A stretch of DNA of 64,000 nucleotides from positions 62,001 to 126,000 of the forward strand of contig NZ_MSPR01000004.1 in NCBI RefSeq assembly GCF_001984715.1, in the 5' to 3' direction. Below, in pieces: positions 17,701-27,499 of the stretch. This DNA comes from Streptococcus azizii. Its GTDB lineage: Bacteria > Bacillota > Bacilli > Lactobacillales > Streptococcaceae. Both the position numbers and the translations under genes were made by a program. A model generated the notes under the pieces. The model did not search any database. It was given only the letters and a program-made list of their open reading frames with translations, and was not told the DNA's origin. The number at the start of each line of letters is the position of its first letter. The stretch's first letter is position 1.

Positions 17701-19122
17701 ATGAAATTAGCCTTTTGTGTAACGGACTCCCATATAGAGTATGTAGTGACCATCATTGAATCGGTTAGAACCTTTCATCCCAATGTAGCAGTTGCCATTC
17801 TTTCTTCTGATTTATCAGAAGGTTCTATGAGCAAGTTGAATCAACTGCGGCTTGAGGAGTTGAGACTCTATACGGAACTTGATATAAAGAGAGTGAGCCA
17901 GCTTCCTCTGACGCTGCATCATATTACAATCGAAACTTACTTTAGGTACTTTCTTCCCTCCATCATTTTGGATTGGGATAGGGTTCTCTATTTAGATAGT
18001 GATGTGTTGGTTTCGGGAAACTTATCCGAATGCTGGGAAACTGATTTGTCTGATGTCTACATGGCTGGAGTATCAGAAATCGATATTGCCCAGCACTATG
18101 CAGATTACAAGCAGCAGATTGGATTTGAAGTAGATGCTCTCTATGTCAATGCTGGGGTACTATTGATGAATCTTGCTGCGATGAGACGGGACCATATTAC
18201 AGAACTCTTGTTGTCTGAGACAATCCGATTAAAAGATCAGATTCAATTCCAAGACCAAGACGTTATAAACATCGCTTTAAAAGGTAGGATAGCAGAACTT
18301 TCTATCAAGTATAACTATACTGCAGAAGCAATGAGGCAACAAAGATTGTTACTGGATGAGGTAGCCATTTTTCATTTCAACTCGGCCCATATCAAACCAT
18401 GGGTTAAATGGGATAAAGAGTGGATAGGGCAGGTAGGTGATAGTATTGCTCTTTGGAGAAAAAATTATATAGAGATAATGAAGCGATACGGGGGTGTCAG
18501 TGTCATTCTTGCCGTTCACAATCAGCAAGCTACCTTGCGCCATACCCTGCATACCTTAGTCAATCAACTCTTTCATAATATTGAGATTATCATTATTGAT
18601 GCAGGGTCAGATGATGACTCCTCCATTATTTGCCAGGAATTTTGCAGTCGAGATAGTCGTATTTTATATGAATATCAATCGTCGCCATCCCTAAATGCAG
18701 CAAAAGAAAGGGGACTGTATCTATCCAGTCGCCCATATGTCCTATTTATTGACGAAGGGGATTTTGTTTTTGACGAAGGTATTCGTGTGCTTCATCAATT
18801 CGCAGAAGCGACCCAGTCAGATATTTTAATTGGAGCTTTTGCACGGTTTCAAGGGGGCTGTTTCCAATTTCTTTCTTATGCCCCCTATAGATTAGCCAGA
18901 AAATCCCTCTCTGCTATCGCTCAGGAGATGCAGTGTTCAGAAATGAAGGGGACCTACTATACAAAAGTCTGGGGAAATCTATATAAGCGGACCTTACTAA
19001 CAGGCTTACATTTTTTAGAGGAGGCACAACTACACGAGTCATTTGTCTGGAGTGCCTATCGGAGAGCGCAAAATATTCAAGTGTTAAGTCAGCAAGTATA
19101 TGTTCGCCGAATAGATGGATAG
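17701..19122 (+). CDS. GT8-GT2 fusion glycosyltransferase
   Basis: 473 aa, two glycosyltransferase domains in one chain. Residues about 1-262 are GT8-like, with the metal-binding DSD at 99-101 in RVLYLDSDVLVSGNL and the YVNAGVLLMNL motif. Residues about 265-420 are GT2-like, opening with GVSVILAVHNQ and IEIIIIDAGSDDDS; the usual DxD is replaced by DEGD (351-354). The C-terminus ends in the helical part of the GT2 fold. Such proteins modify surface polysaccharide, teichoic acid or serine-rich adhesins. It is isolated, with no linked acceptor gene, and sits in accessory DNA between rpsO and pnp. Sugar and acceptor are unknown. Confidence 0.85.
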   Translation: MKLAFCVTDSHIEYVVTIIESVRTFHPNVAVAILSSDLSEGSMSKLNQLRLEELRLYTELDIKRVSQLPLTLHHITIETYFRYFLPSIILDWDRVLYLDSDVLVSGNLSECWETDLSDVYMAGVSEIDIAQHYADYKQQIGFEVDALYVNAGVLLMNLAAMRRDHITELLLSETIRLKDQIQFQDQDVINIALKGRIAELSIKYNYTAEAMRQQRLLLDEVAIFHFNSAHIKPWVKWDKEWIGQVGDSIALWRKNYIEIMKRYGGVSVILAVHNQQATLRHTLHTLVNQLFHNIEIIIIDAGSDDDSSIICQEFCSRDSRILYEYQSSPSLNAAKERGLYLSSRPYVLFIDEGDFVFDEGIRVLHQFAEATQSDILIGAFARFQGGCFQFLSYAPYRLARKSLSAIAQEMQCSEMKGTYYTKVWGNLYKRTLLTGLHFLEEAQLHESFVWSAYRRAQNIQVLSQQVYVRRIDG

Positions 19123-19360
19123 GTATCTGACACAAAGGTACACAAGGGTAGGTTATTGGCGTTGGGTCCTCCTTATATTTTTTAACAATCAACAGGATAC
19201 ACCGTCAATCTCCTATTTTTTAGTCACTTTTACACGCCCTTTGTATCTTAGTCTACTGTTGCAAAGAATGGTGAATATCTGTGAACCTTCAAGGCCGTTG
19301 GTCTGTCATTGATTCCGCCTTTCTCTTCATAATTTTCGTTTTCCATCTTTTGTTTTTCTG
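19123..19360. other. Intergenic region before pnp
   Basis: Holds scattered repeat words (AATCAACAGGATAC, CTCCTATTTTTTAGTCAC, CCCTTTGTATCTTAGTCTACTG) related to those at 25.4, 27.4 and 62.3 kb. No gene is supported. Confidence 0.5.
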
Positions 19361-19530
19361 CTAAAATATGATAAAATAAGTAGGATACGTGGTTTTGTGC
19401 AAAGTTGAGTCTGGGACTTTCCTAGGTTGATCTTTGTAGAAAACGCGTCATCCTCTTTGAAGTCAAAAAAACAGGCTCTATAGAGCAACTGTTGATGTTC
19501 TAGAGAATTATTTAACATTAGGAGATACAA
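19361..19530 (+). promoter_or_regulatory. pnp promoter and 150-nt leader
   Basis: Extended -10 TGaTAAAAT (hexamer 19372-19377) starts a leader of about 150 nt. It contains the perfect palindrome GCTCTATAGAGC (19475-19486) within a longer CAG...CTG stem. A leader hairpin fits the known RNase III/PNPase autoregulation in other bacteria, but that role is inferred. Ribosome site AGGAGATAC precedes the ATG. Confidence 0.45.
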
Positions 19531-21756
19531 ATGGGAAAACAAACATTTGAAATGACTTTTGCTGGTCGTCCTCTTGTCGTTGAGGTTGGTCAAGTTGCAA
19601 AACAAGCAAACGGTAGCGTCCTTGTTCGCTACGGAGACAGTACAGTTTTGACAGCGGCTGTCATGTCTAAAAAAATGGCGACGGGAGATTTCTTCCCTCT
19701 TCAAGTCAACTATGAAGAAAAGATGTATGCAGCTGGGAAGTTTCCAGGAGGCTTTAACAAACGTGAGGGTCGTCCCTCAACGGATGCAACCTTGACCGCT
19801 CGTCTGATTGACCGTCCGATTCGCCCGATGTTTGCAGAAGGCTTCCGAAACGAAGTACAGGTAATCAATACGGTCTTGTCTTATGATGAAAATGCGAGTG
19901 CACCGATGGCAGCCATGTTTGGTAGCTCCCTAGCTTTGTCCATCTCAGATATTCCATTTAATGGCCCGATTGCTGGTGTCCAAGTCGGGTATGCAGCTGG
20001 CGAATGGTTCATCAATCCAAGCAAAGAACAGGCCGAGCAGTCCTTGCTTGAGTTGACAGTAGCAGGAACGAAAGAAGCTATTAACATGGTGGAGTCTGGA
20101 GCCAAAGAATTGTCAGAAGACATTATGCTAGAAGCCCTACTCAAAGGTCATGAAGCTGTCAAAGAATTGATTGCCTTCCAAGAAAACATCGTAGCGCAGG
20201 TCGGCAAGGCAAAAACGGATGTTGAATTGCTCCATGTAGATGAAGACTTGCAAAAAGCTATCGTTGCAACCTACAATAGTGACTTGCAAAGAGCGGTTCA
20301 AGTGGAAGAAAAGCTGGCTCGTGAAGCAGCAACGAATGCTGTAAAAGAACAAGTGCTTGCCGTTTATGAAGAACAATATGCAGACCACGAAGAATTCGAC
20401 CGTATCATGCGCGATGTGGCAGAGATCTTAGAGCAAATGGAGCATGCAGAAGTACGCCGTTTGATCACAGAAGATAAGATTCGCCCAGACGGTCGTCGTG
20501 TGGATGAAATTCGTCCATTAGAAGCTGTCGTTGATTTCTTACCGCGTGTGCATGGTTCAGGTCTCTTTACCCGAGGACAAACCCAGGCCTTATCTGTCTT
20601 AACCTTAGCACCGATGGGAGAAACGCAAATTGTAGATGGTTTGGACCCTGAATACAAAAAACGCTTTTTACATCACTACAATTTCCCACAATATTCGGTA
20701 GGGGAAACAGGACGTTACGGTGCTCCAGGACGTCGCGAAATCGGTCATGGAGCCCTTGGAGAACGCGCACTTGAGCAAGTCTTGCCAAGCCTTGAAGAGT
20801 TTCCTTATGCCATTCGTTTGGTTGCAGAGGTGCTGGAGTCAAATGGTTCTTCCTCCCAGGCCTCTATCTGTGCAGGGACTCTTGCCCTTATGGCTGGTGG
20901 TGTGCCTATTAAAGCGCCAGTGGCAGGAATTGCTATGGGCTTGATTTCAGATGGAACCAATTACACTGTTTTGACTGATATTCAGGGACTTGAGGACCAT
21001 TTTGGTGATATGGACTTCAAGGTAGCAGGGACACGTGACGGTATTACAGCCCTTCAAATGGATATCAAGATTGAAGGGATTACAGCAGAAATTCTGCAAG
21101 AAGCCCTTGCTCAAGCTAAGAAGGCCCGTCTTGAAATCTTGGACGTAATGGAAGCAACTATCCCAAGCGTACGTCCAGATTTAGCACCGACGGCACCTAA
21201 GATTGATACCATCAAGATTGATGTGGATAAGATTAAGGTTGTCATCGGTAAGGGTGGGGAAACCATTGACAAGATTATCGCCGAAACAGGTGTCAAAATC
21301 GACATTGATGAGGAAGGAAACGTAGCCATCTACTCCAGTGATCGTGAGGCGATTGACCGTGCTAAGGAAATTATTGCAGGCTTGGTGCGCGAGGCAAAAG
21401 TTGATGAAGTCTATCGTGCGAAAGTTGTTCGTATTGAGAAGTTTGGAGCTTTTGTCAATCTTTTTGATAAGACAGATGCCCTTGTCCATGTATCTGAAAT
21501 GGCTTGGACTCGGGTCAACCGAGTAGAAGATTTGCTACAGATTGGCGATGAAGTAGATGTTAAAGTTATCAAGATTGACGAAAAAGGTCGTGTGGACGCC
21601 TCTATGAAGGCTCTTTTACCAAAACCAGAGGGCTATGTTGAGCCTGAAAAACGTGAGCGTGCTGACAAACCATGTCGTCATAAGGACAAGGATCACAAAG
21701 AGAAAAAAGACAGCAACTTTGGCGAATTTAAATTCCATAAGGTTGAAAAGAAATAG
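19531..21756 (+). CDS. pnp: Polyribonucleotide nucleotidyltransferase (PNPase)
   Basis: Phosphorolytic 3'-5' exoribonuclease of the RNA degradosome, 741 aa. Domain order is complete: first RNase PH domain (about residues 1-220), helical linker (to about 310), second RNase PH domain (about 311-545), KH domain with [14 protein letters not shown], and S1 domain with [19 protein letters not shown]. The lysine/histidine-rich tail ([19 protein letters not shown]) is common in streptococci. It is the first gene of a run with cysE and cysS. Confidence 0.97.
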   Translation: MGKQTFEMTFAGRPLVVEVGQVAKQANGSVLVRYGDSTVLTAAVMSKKMATGDFFPLQVNYEEKMYAAGKFPGGFNKREGRPSTDATLTARLIDRPIRPMFAEGFRNEVQVINTVLSYDENASAPMAAMFGSSLALSISDIPFNGPIAGVQVGYAAGEWFINPSKEQAEQSLLELTVAGTKEAINMVESGAKELSEDIMLEALLKGHEAVKELIAFQENIVAQVGKAKTDVELLHVDEDLQKAIVATYNSDLQRAVQVEEKLAREAATNAVKEQVLAVYEEQYADHEEFDRIMRDVAEILEQMEHAEVRRLITEDKIRPDGRRVDEIRPLEAVVDFLPRVHGSGLFTRGQTQALSVLTLAPMGETQIVDGLDPEYKKRFLHHYNFPQYSVGETGRYGAPGRREIGHGALGERALEQVLPSLEEFPYAIRLVAEVLESNGSSSQASICAGTLALMAGGVPIKAPVAGIAMGLISDGTNYTVLTDIQGLEDHFGDMDFKVAGTRDGITALQMDIKIEGITAEILQEALAQAKKARLEILDVMEATIPSVRPDLAPTAPKIDTIKIDVDKIKVVIGKGGETIDKIIAETGVKIDIDEEGNVAIYSSDREAIDRAKEIIAGLVREAKVDEVYRAKVVRIEKFGAFVNLFDKTDALVHVSEMAWTRVNRVEDLLQIGDEVDVKVIKIDEKGRVDASMKALLPKPEGYVEPEKRERADKPCRHKDKDHKEKKDSNFGEFKFHKVEKK

Positions 21757-21809
21757 GCTGAGTAGACAAGTTCGATAGCGAGCTTGTCTTCTCGCTAGAA
21801 GGAGTGACT

Positions 21810-22427
21810 ATGGGTTGGTGGAAGGACACCATTGATATTGTAAAAGAAAAAGATCCGGCAGCACGTACCAGCTTGGAAGTCCTTTTGACTTATCCAGGAG
21901 TCAAGGCCTTGGCTGCCCACCGTCTTTCTCATTGGATGTGGAAAAAAGGATTTAAATTATTCGCTCGGATGCACAGCCAATTCTGGCGTTTTTGGACTAA
22001 TATTGAGATCCATCCAGGTGCTGAGATTGCCTCGGGAGTCTTCATCGACCACGGGGCTGGCTTGGTCATTGGAGAAACTGCTATTATCGAGTCGGGCGTC
22101 ATGCTCTATCACGGGGTGACCTTGGGTGGTACCGGTAAGGATTGTGGCAAACGCCATCCGACTGTTCGCAGAGGGGCGCTGGTCTCTGCCCACGCTCAAG
22201 TCATTGGTCCCATTGAGATTGGGGAAAATGCTAAAGTGGGTGCAGCTGCCGTTGTCCTAGCCGATGTACCAGCCGATGTGACAGTAGTCGGTATGCCCGC
22301 TAAAATCGTCCGTGTCCATGGCAAGAAAGATGAACAGGTGATTCACGACATGGAAGGTAGCCGCGAACACTATATCACCAAGCTGGCAGAACTACGAGAA
22401 GCAAGCCATCATTCGTCGCATTTGTAG
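21810..22427 (+). CDS. cysE: Serine O-acetyltransferase
   Basis: First step of cysteine synthesis: serine plus acetyl-CoA gives O-acetylserine. 205 aa from the ATG at 21810, chosen over an in-frame GTG at 21804 that lies inside the AAGGAG ribosome site. The left-handed beta-helix hexapeptide repeats are clear (IEIHPGAEIASGVFIDHGAG, VMLYHGVTLGGTGKD), with the catalytic His in DHGAG and the conserved GGTGKD loop. A short hairpin (AGACAAG / CTTGTCT) separates it from pnp. Confidence 0.95.
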   Translation: MGWWKDTIDIVKEKDPAARTSLEVLLTYPGVKALAAHRLSHWMWKKGFKLFARMHSQFWRFWTNIEIHPGAEIASGVFIDHGAGLVIGETAIIESGVMLYHGVTLGGTGKDCGKRHPTVRRGALVSAHAQVIGPIEIGENAKVGAAAVVLADVPADVTVVGMPAKIVRVHGKKDEQVIHDMEGSREHYITKLAELREASHHSSHL

Positions 22428-22442
22428 AACAGAGAATCGTTT

Positions 22443-22490
22443 ATGTTGCTTGAAGAATTTGAACAATCAGAAGTAATGGAGAAGCTATGA
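22443..22490 (+). CDS. Possible 15-codon coupling ORF between cysE and cysS
   Basis: ATG at 22443 encodes MLLEEFEQSEVMEKL and stops at 22488-22490, overlapping the cysS ATG as ATGA. It is in the same frame as cysE, with the cysE TAG and five codons between, so it may be a cut-off cysE tail or a coupling peptide. No convincing ribosome site precedes it. Confidence 0.25.
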   Translation: MLLEEFEQSEVMEKL

Positions 22491-23830
22491 TTAAAATTTA
22501 CGATACCATGACCCGCAGTTTGCGTGACTTTGTGCCCTTGGAAGAAGGGAAGGTCAAGATGTACGTCTGTGGGCCAACTGTTTACAACTATATCCATATC
22601 GGAAATGCCCGTAGCGTTGTGGCTTTTGATACCATTCGTCGCTATTTTGAATATCGTGGCTTTGAGGTGACCTACATTTCTAATTTTACAGATGTGGATG
22701 ACAAGATTATCAAGGCAGCCAAGGAAGCAGGTTTGACAACCAAGGAATTGTCGGATAAGTTTATCGCGGCCTTCAAGGAAGATGTGGCAAAACTGGGTGT
22801 CAAACCAGCTAGTCAAAATCCTCGAGTGATCGATTATATGGATGAAATCATCGACTTTGTGCAGGTCTTGATTGACAATGGCTATGCTTATGAGGCCGAT
22901 GGTGATGTCTATTTCCGTGTGGAAAAGGCTGAAAACTATGCCCGCTTGGCCAATAAAACCTTGTCAGAGCTAGAAGCCGGTGCCTCTGGTCGCGTTGAGG
23001 GCGAAGGGGAACTGAAAGAATATCCCTTTGACTTTGCCCTTTGGAAATCGGCCAAACCAGGCGAAGTATCTTGGGAAAGTCCGTGGGGGGACGGTCGTCC
23101 GGGTTGGCATATCGAATGCTCGGTTATGGCGACAGAGATTTTGGGCGACACCATTGACATTCATGGTGGTGGGGCAGACCTAGAATTTCCTCACCATACC
23201 AATGAAATCGCCCAGTCCGAGTGCAAGACGGGTCAGACCTTTGCCAACTACTGGATGCACAATGCCATGCTCAATATCAATGATGAGAAGATGTCCAAGT
23301 CCTTGGGGAATTTCTTGACAGCACATGATATGTTGGAGCAAATCGACAGACAAATCTTGCGCTTTTTCCTGTCTACCCAGCACTACCGCCGCCCGCTTAA
23401 CTATACGGAAAAAGCGATTTCGGATGCGGAAACAAATCTCAAGTACCTGAAAAACACCTACACGCAGCCTCTATCAGCCATGTCAGACCAAGCTGGTTTG
23501 GCCAAGCACTTGGAGGCCTTTGAAGCAGCTATGGATGATGATTTCAACGCTGCTAATGGGATTACGGCTATCTTTGATTTTGCCAAATGGATTAACTCTG
23601 GTAACTATGATGAAACAGTAAAAGATGCCTTTGGCAAGATGTTGGCAGTCTTTGGTATCGTTTTTGAAGAGGAAGTCTTGGATAGCGAGATAGAAGCCTT
23701 GATTGCGGAGCGTCAAGCGGCTCGTGCCAATCGAGATTTTGCGACGGCTGACCGTATTCGAGATGAACTAGCAGCGCAGGGAATTAAACTTCTGGATACC
23801 AAGGATGGTGTGAGGTGGACACGTGACTAG
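22487..23830 (+). CDS. cysS: Cysteinyl-tRNA synthetase
   Basis: Class I synthetase charging tRNA-Cys, 447 aa. The HIGH motif is HIGN (residues 37-40), preceded by zinc ligand Cys28 in YVCGPTVYNY. KMSKS is at 268-272, and WHIECSVM and GGGADLEFPHHTNEIAQSE supply further zinc and tRNA-contact motifs. Ribosome site GGAGAAG precedes the ATG. It overlaps mrnC by 8 bp and follows cysE, a conserved cysteine-related arrangement. Confidence 0.97.
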   Translation: MIKIYDTMTRSLRDFVPLEEGKVKMYVCGPTVYNYIHIGNARSVVAFDTIRRYFEYRGFEVTYISNFTDVDDKIIKAAKEAGLTTKELSDKFIAAFKEDVAKLGVKPASQNPRVIDYMDEIIDFVQVLIDNGYAYEADGDVYFRVEKAENYARLANKTLSELEAGASGRVEGEGELKEYPFDFALWKSAKPGEVSWESPWGDGRPGWHIECSVMATEILGDTIDIHGGGADLEFPHHTNEIAQSECKTGQTFANYWMHNAMLNINDEKMSKSLGNFLTAHDMLEQIDRQILRFFLSTQHYRRPLNYTEKAISDAETNLKYLKNTYTQPLSAMSDQAGLAKHLEAFEAAMDDDFNAANGITAIFDFAKWINSGNYDETVKDAFGKMLAVFGIVFEEEVLDSEIEALIAERQAARANRDFATADRIRDELAAQGIKLLDTKDGVRWTRD

Positions 23831-24212
23831 TCCGATAGATGTCAACCTCATCAATGGGATTGCCCTGGCCTTTGAAGGCGATGCAGTCTATTCCATGTAT
23901 ATTCGTAGATACCTGATTTTTAAGGGGGAGACCAAGCCCAATCAACTGCATCACAAAGCGAATCGTTATGTGTCAGCCAAGGCTCAAGCCAGTCTCGTTT
24001 CAAAGATGTTAGAGATGAATTTTCTGACAGAAAAAGAAGTGGATATTTACAAGCGCGGACGCAATACCAATAGTCATACCAAGGCGAAAAATACAGATGT
24101 CGTGACCTATCGCATGTCTACAGGCTTTGAAGCAGTTGTGGGCTATCTCCACATGACCGAGCAAATCGAGCGTCTTGAGGAAGTGATTAACTGGTGTATC
24201 GAACAGGGATAG
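23823..24212 (+). CDS. mrnC: Mini-ribonuclease 3
   Basis: Trims the 3' and 5' ends of 23S rRNA precursors. 129 aa, an RNase III catalytic domain with no double-strand RNA-binding domain, as is normal for MrnC. The N-terminal NGIALAFEGDAVYSMYIR contains the catalytic acidic motif, and YKRGRNTNSHTKAKNTDVVTYR is the family-specific segment. It overlaps cysS by 8 bp; location after cysS is conserved in Firmicutes. Confidence 0.95.
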   Translation: MTSPIDVNLINGIALAFEGDAVYSMYIRRYLIFKGETKPNQLHHKANRYVSAKAQASLVSKMLEMNFLTEKEVDIYKRGRNTNSHTKAKNTDVVTYRMSTGFEAVVGYLHMTEQIERLEEVINWCIEQG

Positions 24213-24221
24213 GGAGGTTTT

Positions 24222-25154
24222 ATGCAGGTTGAACAGTTTTTTTCAAGTAAGGGAAAAAGGAGGGAAGGCTCTCATTTGCTAGATAGTCAGGAGGCCTTAG
24301 ACTTCTTTCCAGCAGCGCGCATTGTTGCTCTGCCTTCTAACCAGCCGGATCAGCTGAACCTCCCCTTATCAAATGGTCAATGGTTGCAGGTCAGTCAGGA
24401 GAGTTTGACAGAGCGGGAACGTTATTTGCTATCTCTTTCTTCCAATCAGGAAGAGCTCTATGCAAGCCATCCCTGGTATCGTTTTTTAGTCAAGGGAATC
24501 GGCCCGATGCCCCAACAAAGTAGTCCCATGCAATGGATCCATGTGCATCATTCCGTGTCAGCCTTTGAGGACAAGGAAGTATTAGAGGATTGGTTGGAGG
24601 TCATGCGGTCTTTATTGCCCAACCGCCTAGCGGACTTTCAGCTGACAGCCCATGATAGGATTTTTGTACTTGATCAAACTACCTTTATCCCGATTCATGC
24701 CGTCTTAACCGATACCCTATCCACCATGGAATTTGACTTTAGCGTAAAGCTAACGGTTCTGGTCGGGCAAATGTGGTCACAAGTAGCAGAAGAGGACTGG
24801 AGAAGTCTCTTTCAAGCGGAGCATCAGCTCTTTATGGCTTGGCAGCAACGCTTCCAATCTTCGCGGGTTCTTTCTTTTGGCCATGTCTTTTTGTGGGGAC
24901 AAGGTCAAGACATTTCGCTTAGCCCCTTGCGGCATCACCTAGCCCAGATGATTCGTCAGCAAGATCAGTTAGCAGCCAGCATTCTTGCCTTATGGGAGGA
25001 AGCAGCAGTGGTGACCAAGGCGGCTCAACGTCTCTATGTCCATCGTAATACTCTTCAATACCGCCTTGAAAAATGGTTAGATGTCAGCGGTCTCCAACTC
25101 CGCAACCTAACGGATTTAGCAGTTTGTTACCAGATTGTCTTGGAGGAAAGATAA
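24222..25154 (+). CDS. PucR/CdaR-type C-terminal HTH regulator
   Basis: 310 aa. Residues about 255-308 form the HTH found at the end of PucR and CdaR regulators (VTKAAQRLYVHRNTLQYRLEKW). The N-terminal 240 residues have no domain I can name and lack an obvious ligand-binding signature. It follows mrnC by 9 bp, so it is probably cotranscribed with the cysE-cysS run. A long repeat region separates it from msmK, yet similar genes lie next to msmK in other streptococci, so a role in sugar-related control is possible but unproven. Confidence 0.75.
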   Translation: MQVEQFFSSKGKRREGSHLLDSQEALDFFPAARIVALPSNQPDQLNLPLSNGQWLQVSQESLTERERYLLSLSSNQEELYASHPWYRFLVKGIGPMPQQSSPMQWIHVHHSVSAFEDKEVLEDWLEVMRSLLPNRLADFQLTAHDRIFVLDQTTFIPIHAVLTDTLSTMEFDFSVKLTVLVGQMWSQVAEEDWRSLFQAEHQLFMAWQQRFQSSRVLSFGHVFLWGQGQDISLSPLRHHLAQMIRQQDQLAASILALWEEAAVVTKAAQRLYVHRNTLQYRLEKWLDVSGLQLRNLTDLAVCYQIVLEER

Positions 25155-25179
25155 GATACAAAGGGCGTATAAAAGCGAC

Positions 25180-25990
25180 TGAAAATTCGGAAACATGATG
25201 AGGAAGTCAACAGAGAGTTTGCTTTGGCGAACTCTCTGTTGACTTTAAAATAGGCTGAAAATCGTCACAGGAGCTTTTCGCTCGTCAGATTTCCTATTTC
25301 CTAGCTCAGGTTTCTGTGGTCACTTTCTTGTTTCAACAGGTTACTCCTCGCTTTCCGCTTTCTTGGCTCGGGCTTCTATGGTCACTTTCTTCTTTTTTGG
25401 TGACCGTTGAAACAGTTCCCCGAACTGTTTCAATCCTATTTTCACTTTGAGTTTTTTACGGGCTTTGTATCTTGTGCAACTGAACACGGGCTACGAGCTG
25501 TGCAAAAAAGAGAGTTTTTCCTAGCTTCAAAGGAATGGTATACCTTTGAAGGCGGGAAATAGAAGTTTGCCATAGCAAACTCTCAGCAACCCTCTGCGTC
25601 AAAACTCCTATTTTTGCTTTGCTCGCTTCAACAGTCTAGGGATAGACTGTTGAAGGTTGGAAATAAAACGAGTATTACTCGTATCAAATGCTCTCGTATC
25701 TTGTAATTGAACTCGAGCTACAACTCACTGAAAAAAAGACCAATCTCATAGGTTGCAAGCCAACCTGCTTCGATTGTCTATTTTTTCTAGGAGTTGCTTT
25801 AACAGTCTAGGGATAGACTGTTGAAGGTTGGAAATAAAACGAGTATTACTCGTATCAAACGCTCTCGTATCTTATAATTGAACACGCCCTAAACTCTGTG
25901 TGAAAAAGACAAATACTCCTAGAAACTCCAGTTTCTTCGTCGCATTTCCTATTTTCGCTTTGAGTTTTTTACGGGCTTTGTATCTTGTGC
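25180..25990. repeat. Repeat-dense intergenic region upstream of msmK
   Basis: About 0.8 kb with no supported gene. It holds the GAAACAGTTC palindrome at 25408-25431. An 85-bp direct repeat occurs at 25630-25714 and 25801-25885; each copy carries AACAGTCT-AGGGAT-AGACTGTT and ACGAGTATTACTCGT hairpins. Between them, 25705-25800 is repeated in inverse orientation at 28529-28624. Confidence 0.8.
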
Positions 25991-26025
25991 AACTTGTACA
26001 AATTGTCTTTTTCTTTTTGTTCAGA

Positions 26026-26060
26026 TTGACAGGGACAGATAAAGCGTTTTCATTTATAAT
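26026..26060 (+). promoter_or_regulatory. msmK promoter with CcpA (cre) site
   Basis: ATAAAGCGTTTTCAT (26039-26053) fits the catabolite-responsive element consensus and directly abuts the -10 TATAAT (26055-26060). A TTGACA at 26026-26031 is 23 bp from the -10, too far for a standard -35. Binding here would block the promoter. Confidence 0.65.
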
Positions 26061-26089
26061 AGAAATGTAAAAGAAAGCGAGGTTTGAAC

Positions 26090-27223
26090 ATGGTTCAATT
26101 AAATTTAAAAAATATCTACAAAAAATACCCAAATAGCGAGCATTACTCTGTTGAAGATTTTAACCTAGACATTAAAGACAAGGAATTTATTGTATTCGTT
26201 GGTCCTTCAGGATGTGGGAAGTCAACTACCCTTCGTATGATTGCAGGTCTTGAAGATATTACAGAGGGTGAAGCCTATATTGATGATGTATTGATGAATG
26301 ACGTGGCGCCAAAAGATCGCGACATTGCCATGGTATTCCAAAACTACGCTCTTTATCCTCACATGACAGTATTTGATAATATGGCCTTCGGTTTGAAGTT
26401 GCGCAAATACAGCAAGGATGAAATTAAAAAACGTGTAGAAGAAGCTGCAGGTATTCTGGGCTTGACCGAATTCTTACAAAGAAAGCCTGCTGACTTGTCA
26501 GGTGGACAACGCCAGCGGGTTGCGATGGGGCGTGCTATCGTTCGTGATGCAAAAGTATTCCTAATGGATGAGCCTTTGTCAAACTTGGATGCGAAGCTAC
26601 GGGTGTCCATGCGTACAGAAATTGCGAAAATTCACCGCCGTATTGGGGCAACTACTATTTACGTAACCCATGACCAGACAGAGGCAATGACACTTGCTGA
26701 TCGTATCGTTATTATGAGTGCAACTAAAAATGAGGCAGGTACAGGTACCATTGGACGTATTGAGCAAATCGGGACGCCAGAAGAATTGTATAACGCACCT
26801 GTGAATAAGTTTGTTGCAAGTTTTATCGGAAGCCCAGCGATGAACTTCTTTAACGTAACCTTGAAAGAGGGTGTCTTATCAGACGGGGATCATTTCTCCT
26901 TGCGCTTGCCAGAAGGTCGCAGAAAACATTTGGAAGAAAAAGGGTATGAAGGAAAAACCTTTACACTTGGTATCCGTCCAGAGGACATCAAGGCTTCTCA
27001 ACTGGAATTGGATACCTATCCTGAAAGTATCATGACATCAGAAGTAGTGGTTTCTGAGTTGCTTGGCGCAGAGTCTATGCTTTATAGTCGTGTCGGTTCA
27101 ACTGAGTTTGTGTCTCGTGTGGATGCACGTGATTTCCACAAACCAGGTGAAAAGGTACGCCTAGCCTTCAACTTGAACAAGGCCCACTTCTTTGATAATG
27201 ATACCAACAAGGCGATTGTCTAA
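26090..27223 (+). CDS. msmK: Multiple-sugar ABC transporter ATPase
   Basis: Shared ATPase that energises several carbohydrate ABC importers (raffinose, maltodextrin and others) in streptococci. 377 aa from the ATG at 26090; an in-frame TTG 6 bp earlier is not preferred. Walker A GPSGCGKST, signature LSGGQRQRVAMGRA, Walker B FLMDEPLSNLDAKLR and H-loop YVTHDQTEAMTLADR are all present. The C-terminal third is the MalK-type regulatory OB domain. It stands alone, as is usual, and has a cre site. Confidence 0.95.
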   Translation: MVQLNLKNIYKKYPNSEHYSVEDFNLDIKDKEFIVFVGPSGCGKSTTLRMIAGLEDITEGEAYIDDVLMNDVAPKDRDIAMVFQNYALYPHMTVFDNMAFGLKLRKYSKDEIKKRVEEAAGILGLTEFLQRKPADLSGGQRQRVAMGRAIVRDAKVFLMDEPLSNLDAKLRVSMRTEIAKIHRRIGATTIYVTHDQTEAMTLADRIVIMSATKNEAGTGTIGRIEQIGTPEELYNAPVNKFVASFIGSPAMNFFNVTLKEGVLSDGDHFSLRLPEGRRKHLEEKGYEGKTFTLGIRPEDIKASQLELDTYPESIMTSEVVVSELLGAESMLYSRVGSTEFVSRVDARDFHKPGEKVRLAFNLNKAHFFDNDTNKAIV

Positions 27224-27289
27224 TACTCAATTAAGGTTCACTTGATGTTCGTAGTTTATTAGAACATCTGCTTGCTGAAATTTAAAGAA

Positions 27290-27317
27290 CCTCCCTGCCA
27301 AACGGCAGGGAGGGTTT
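27290..27317 (+). terminator. msmK terminator
   Basis: CCTCCCTGCC, loop AAAC, GGCAGGGAGG then GTTT: a perfect 10-bp GC-rich stem 67 bp after the stop. Confidence 0.8.
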
Positions 27318-27399
27318 CGGCCTGTTCCCTTGAAATAGGATGGACCTATTGAGAAAAGTCATGGCTTTTCGTATTTTCAACTACCTTCGTCCTCGTTTC

Positions 27400-27499
27400 C
27401 TAGTCTACTGTTGATTTTTATTGAGTATTAGGTCGGGGTTTCCATGGTCACTTTCTTCTTTTGGGATGACCAGCTGAAACAGTTCACCGAACTGTTTCA
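27400..27499. repeat. MITE end fragment and GAAACAGTTC palindrome
   Basis: CTAGTCTACTGTTGATTTTT...GAGTAT (about 27402-27429) is a one-sided MITE end. GAAACAGTTCACCGAACTGTTTC (27477-27499) is the dispersed palindrome and supplies the stop codon of the minus-strand gene that follows. Confidence 0.65.

Noticed and set aside
25872-26132. 86-codon minus-strand frame before msmK
   Set aside because: It overlaps repeats, the cre site, the promoter and the msmK start on the other strand.
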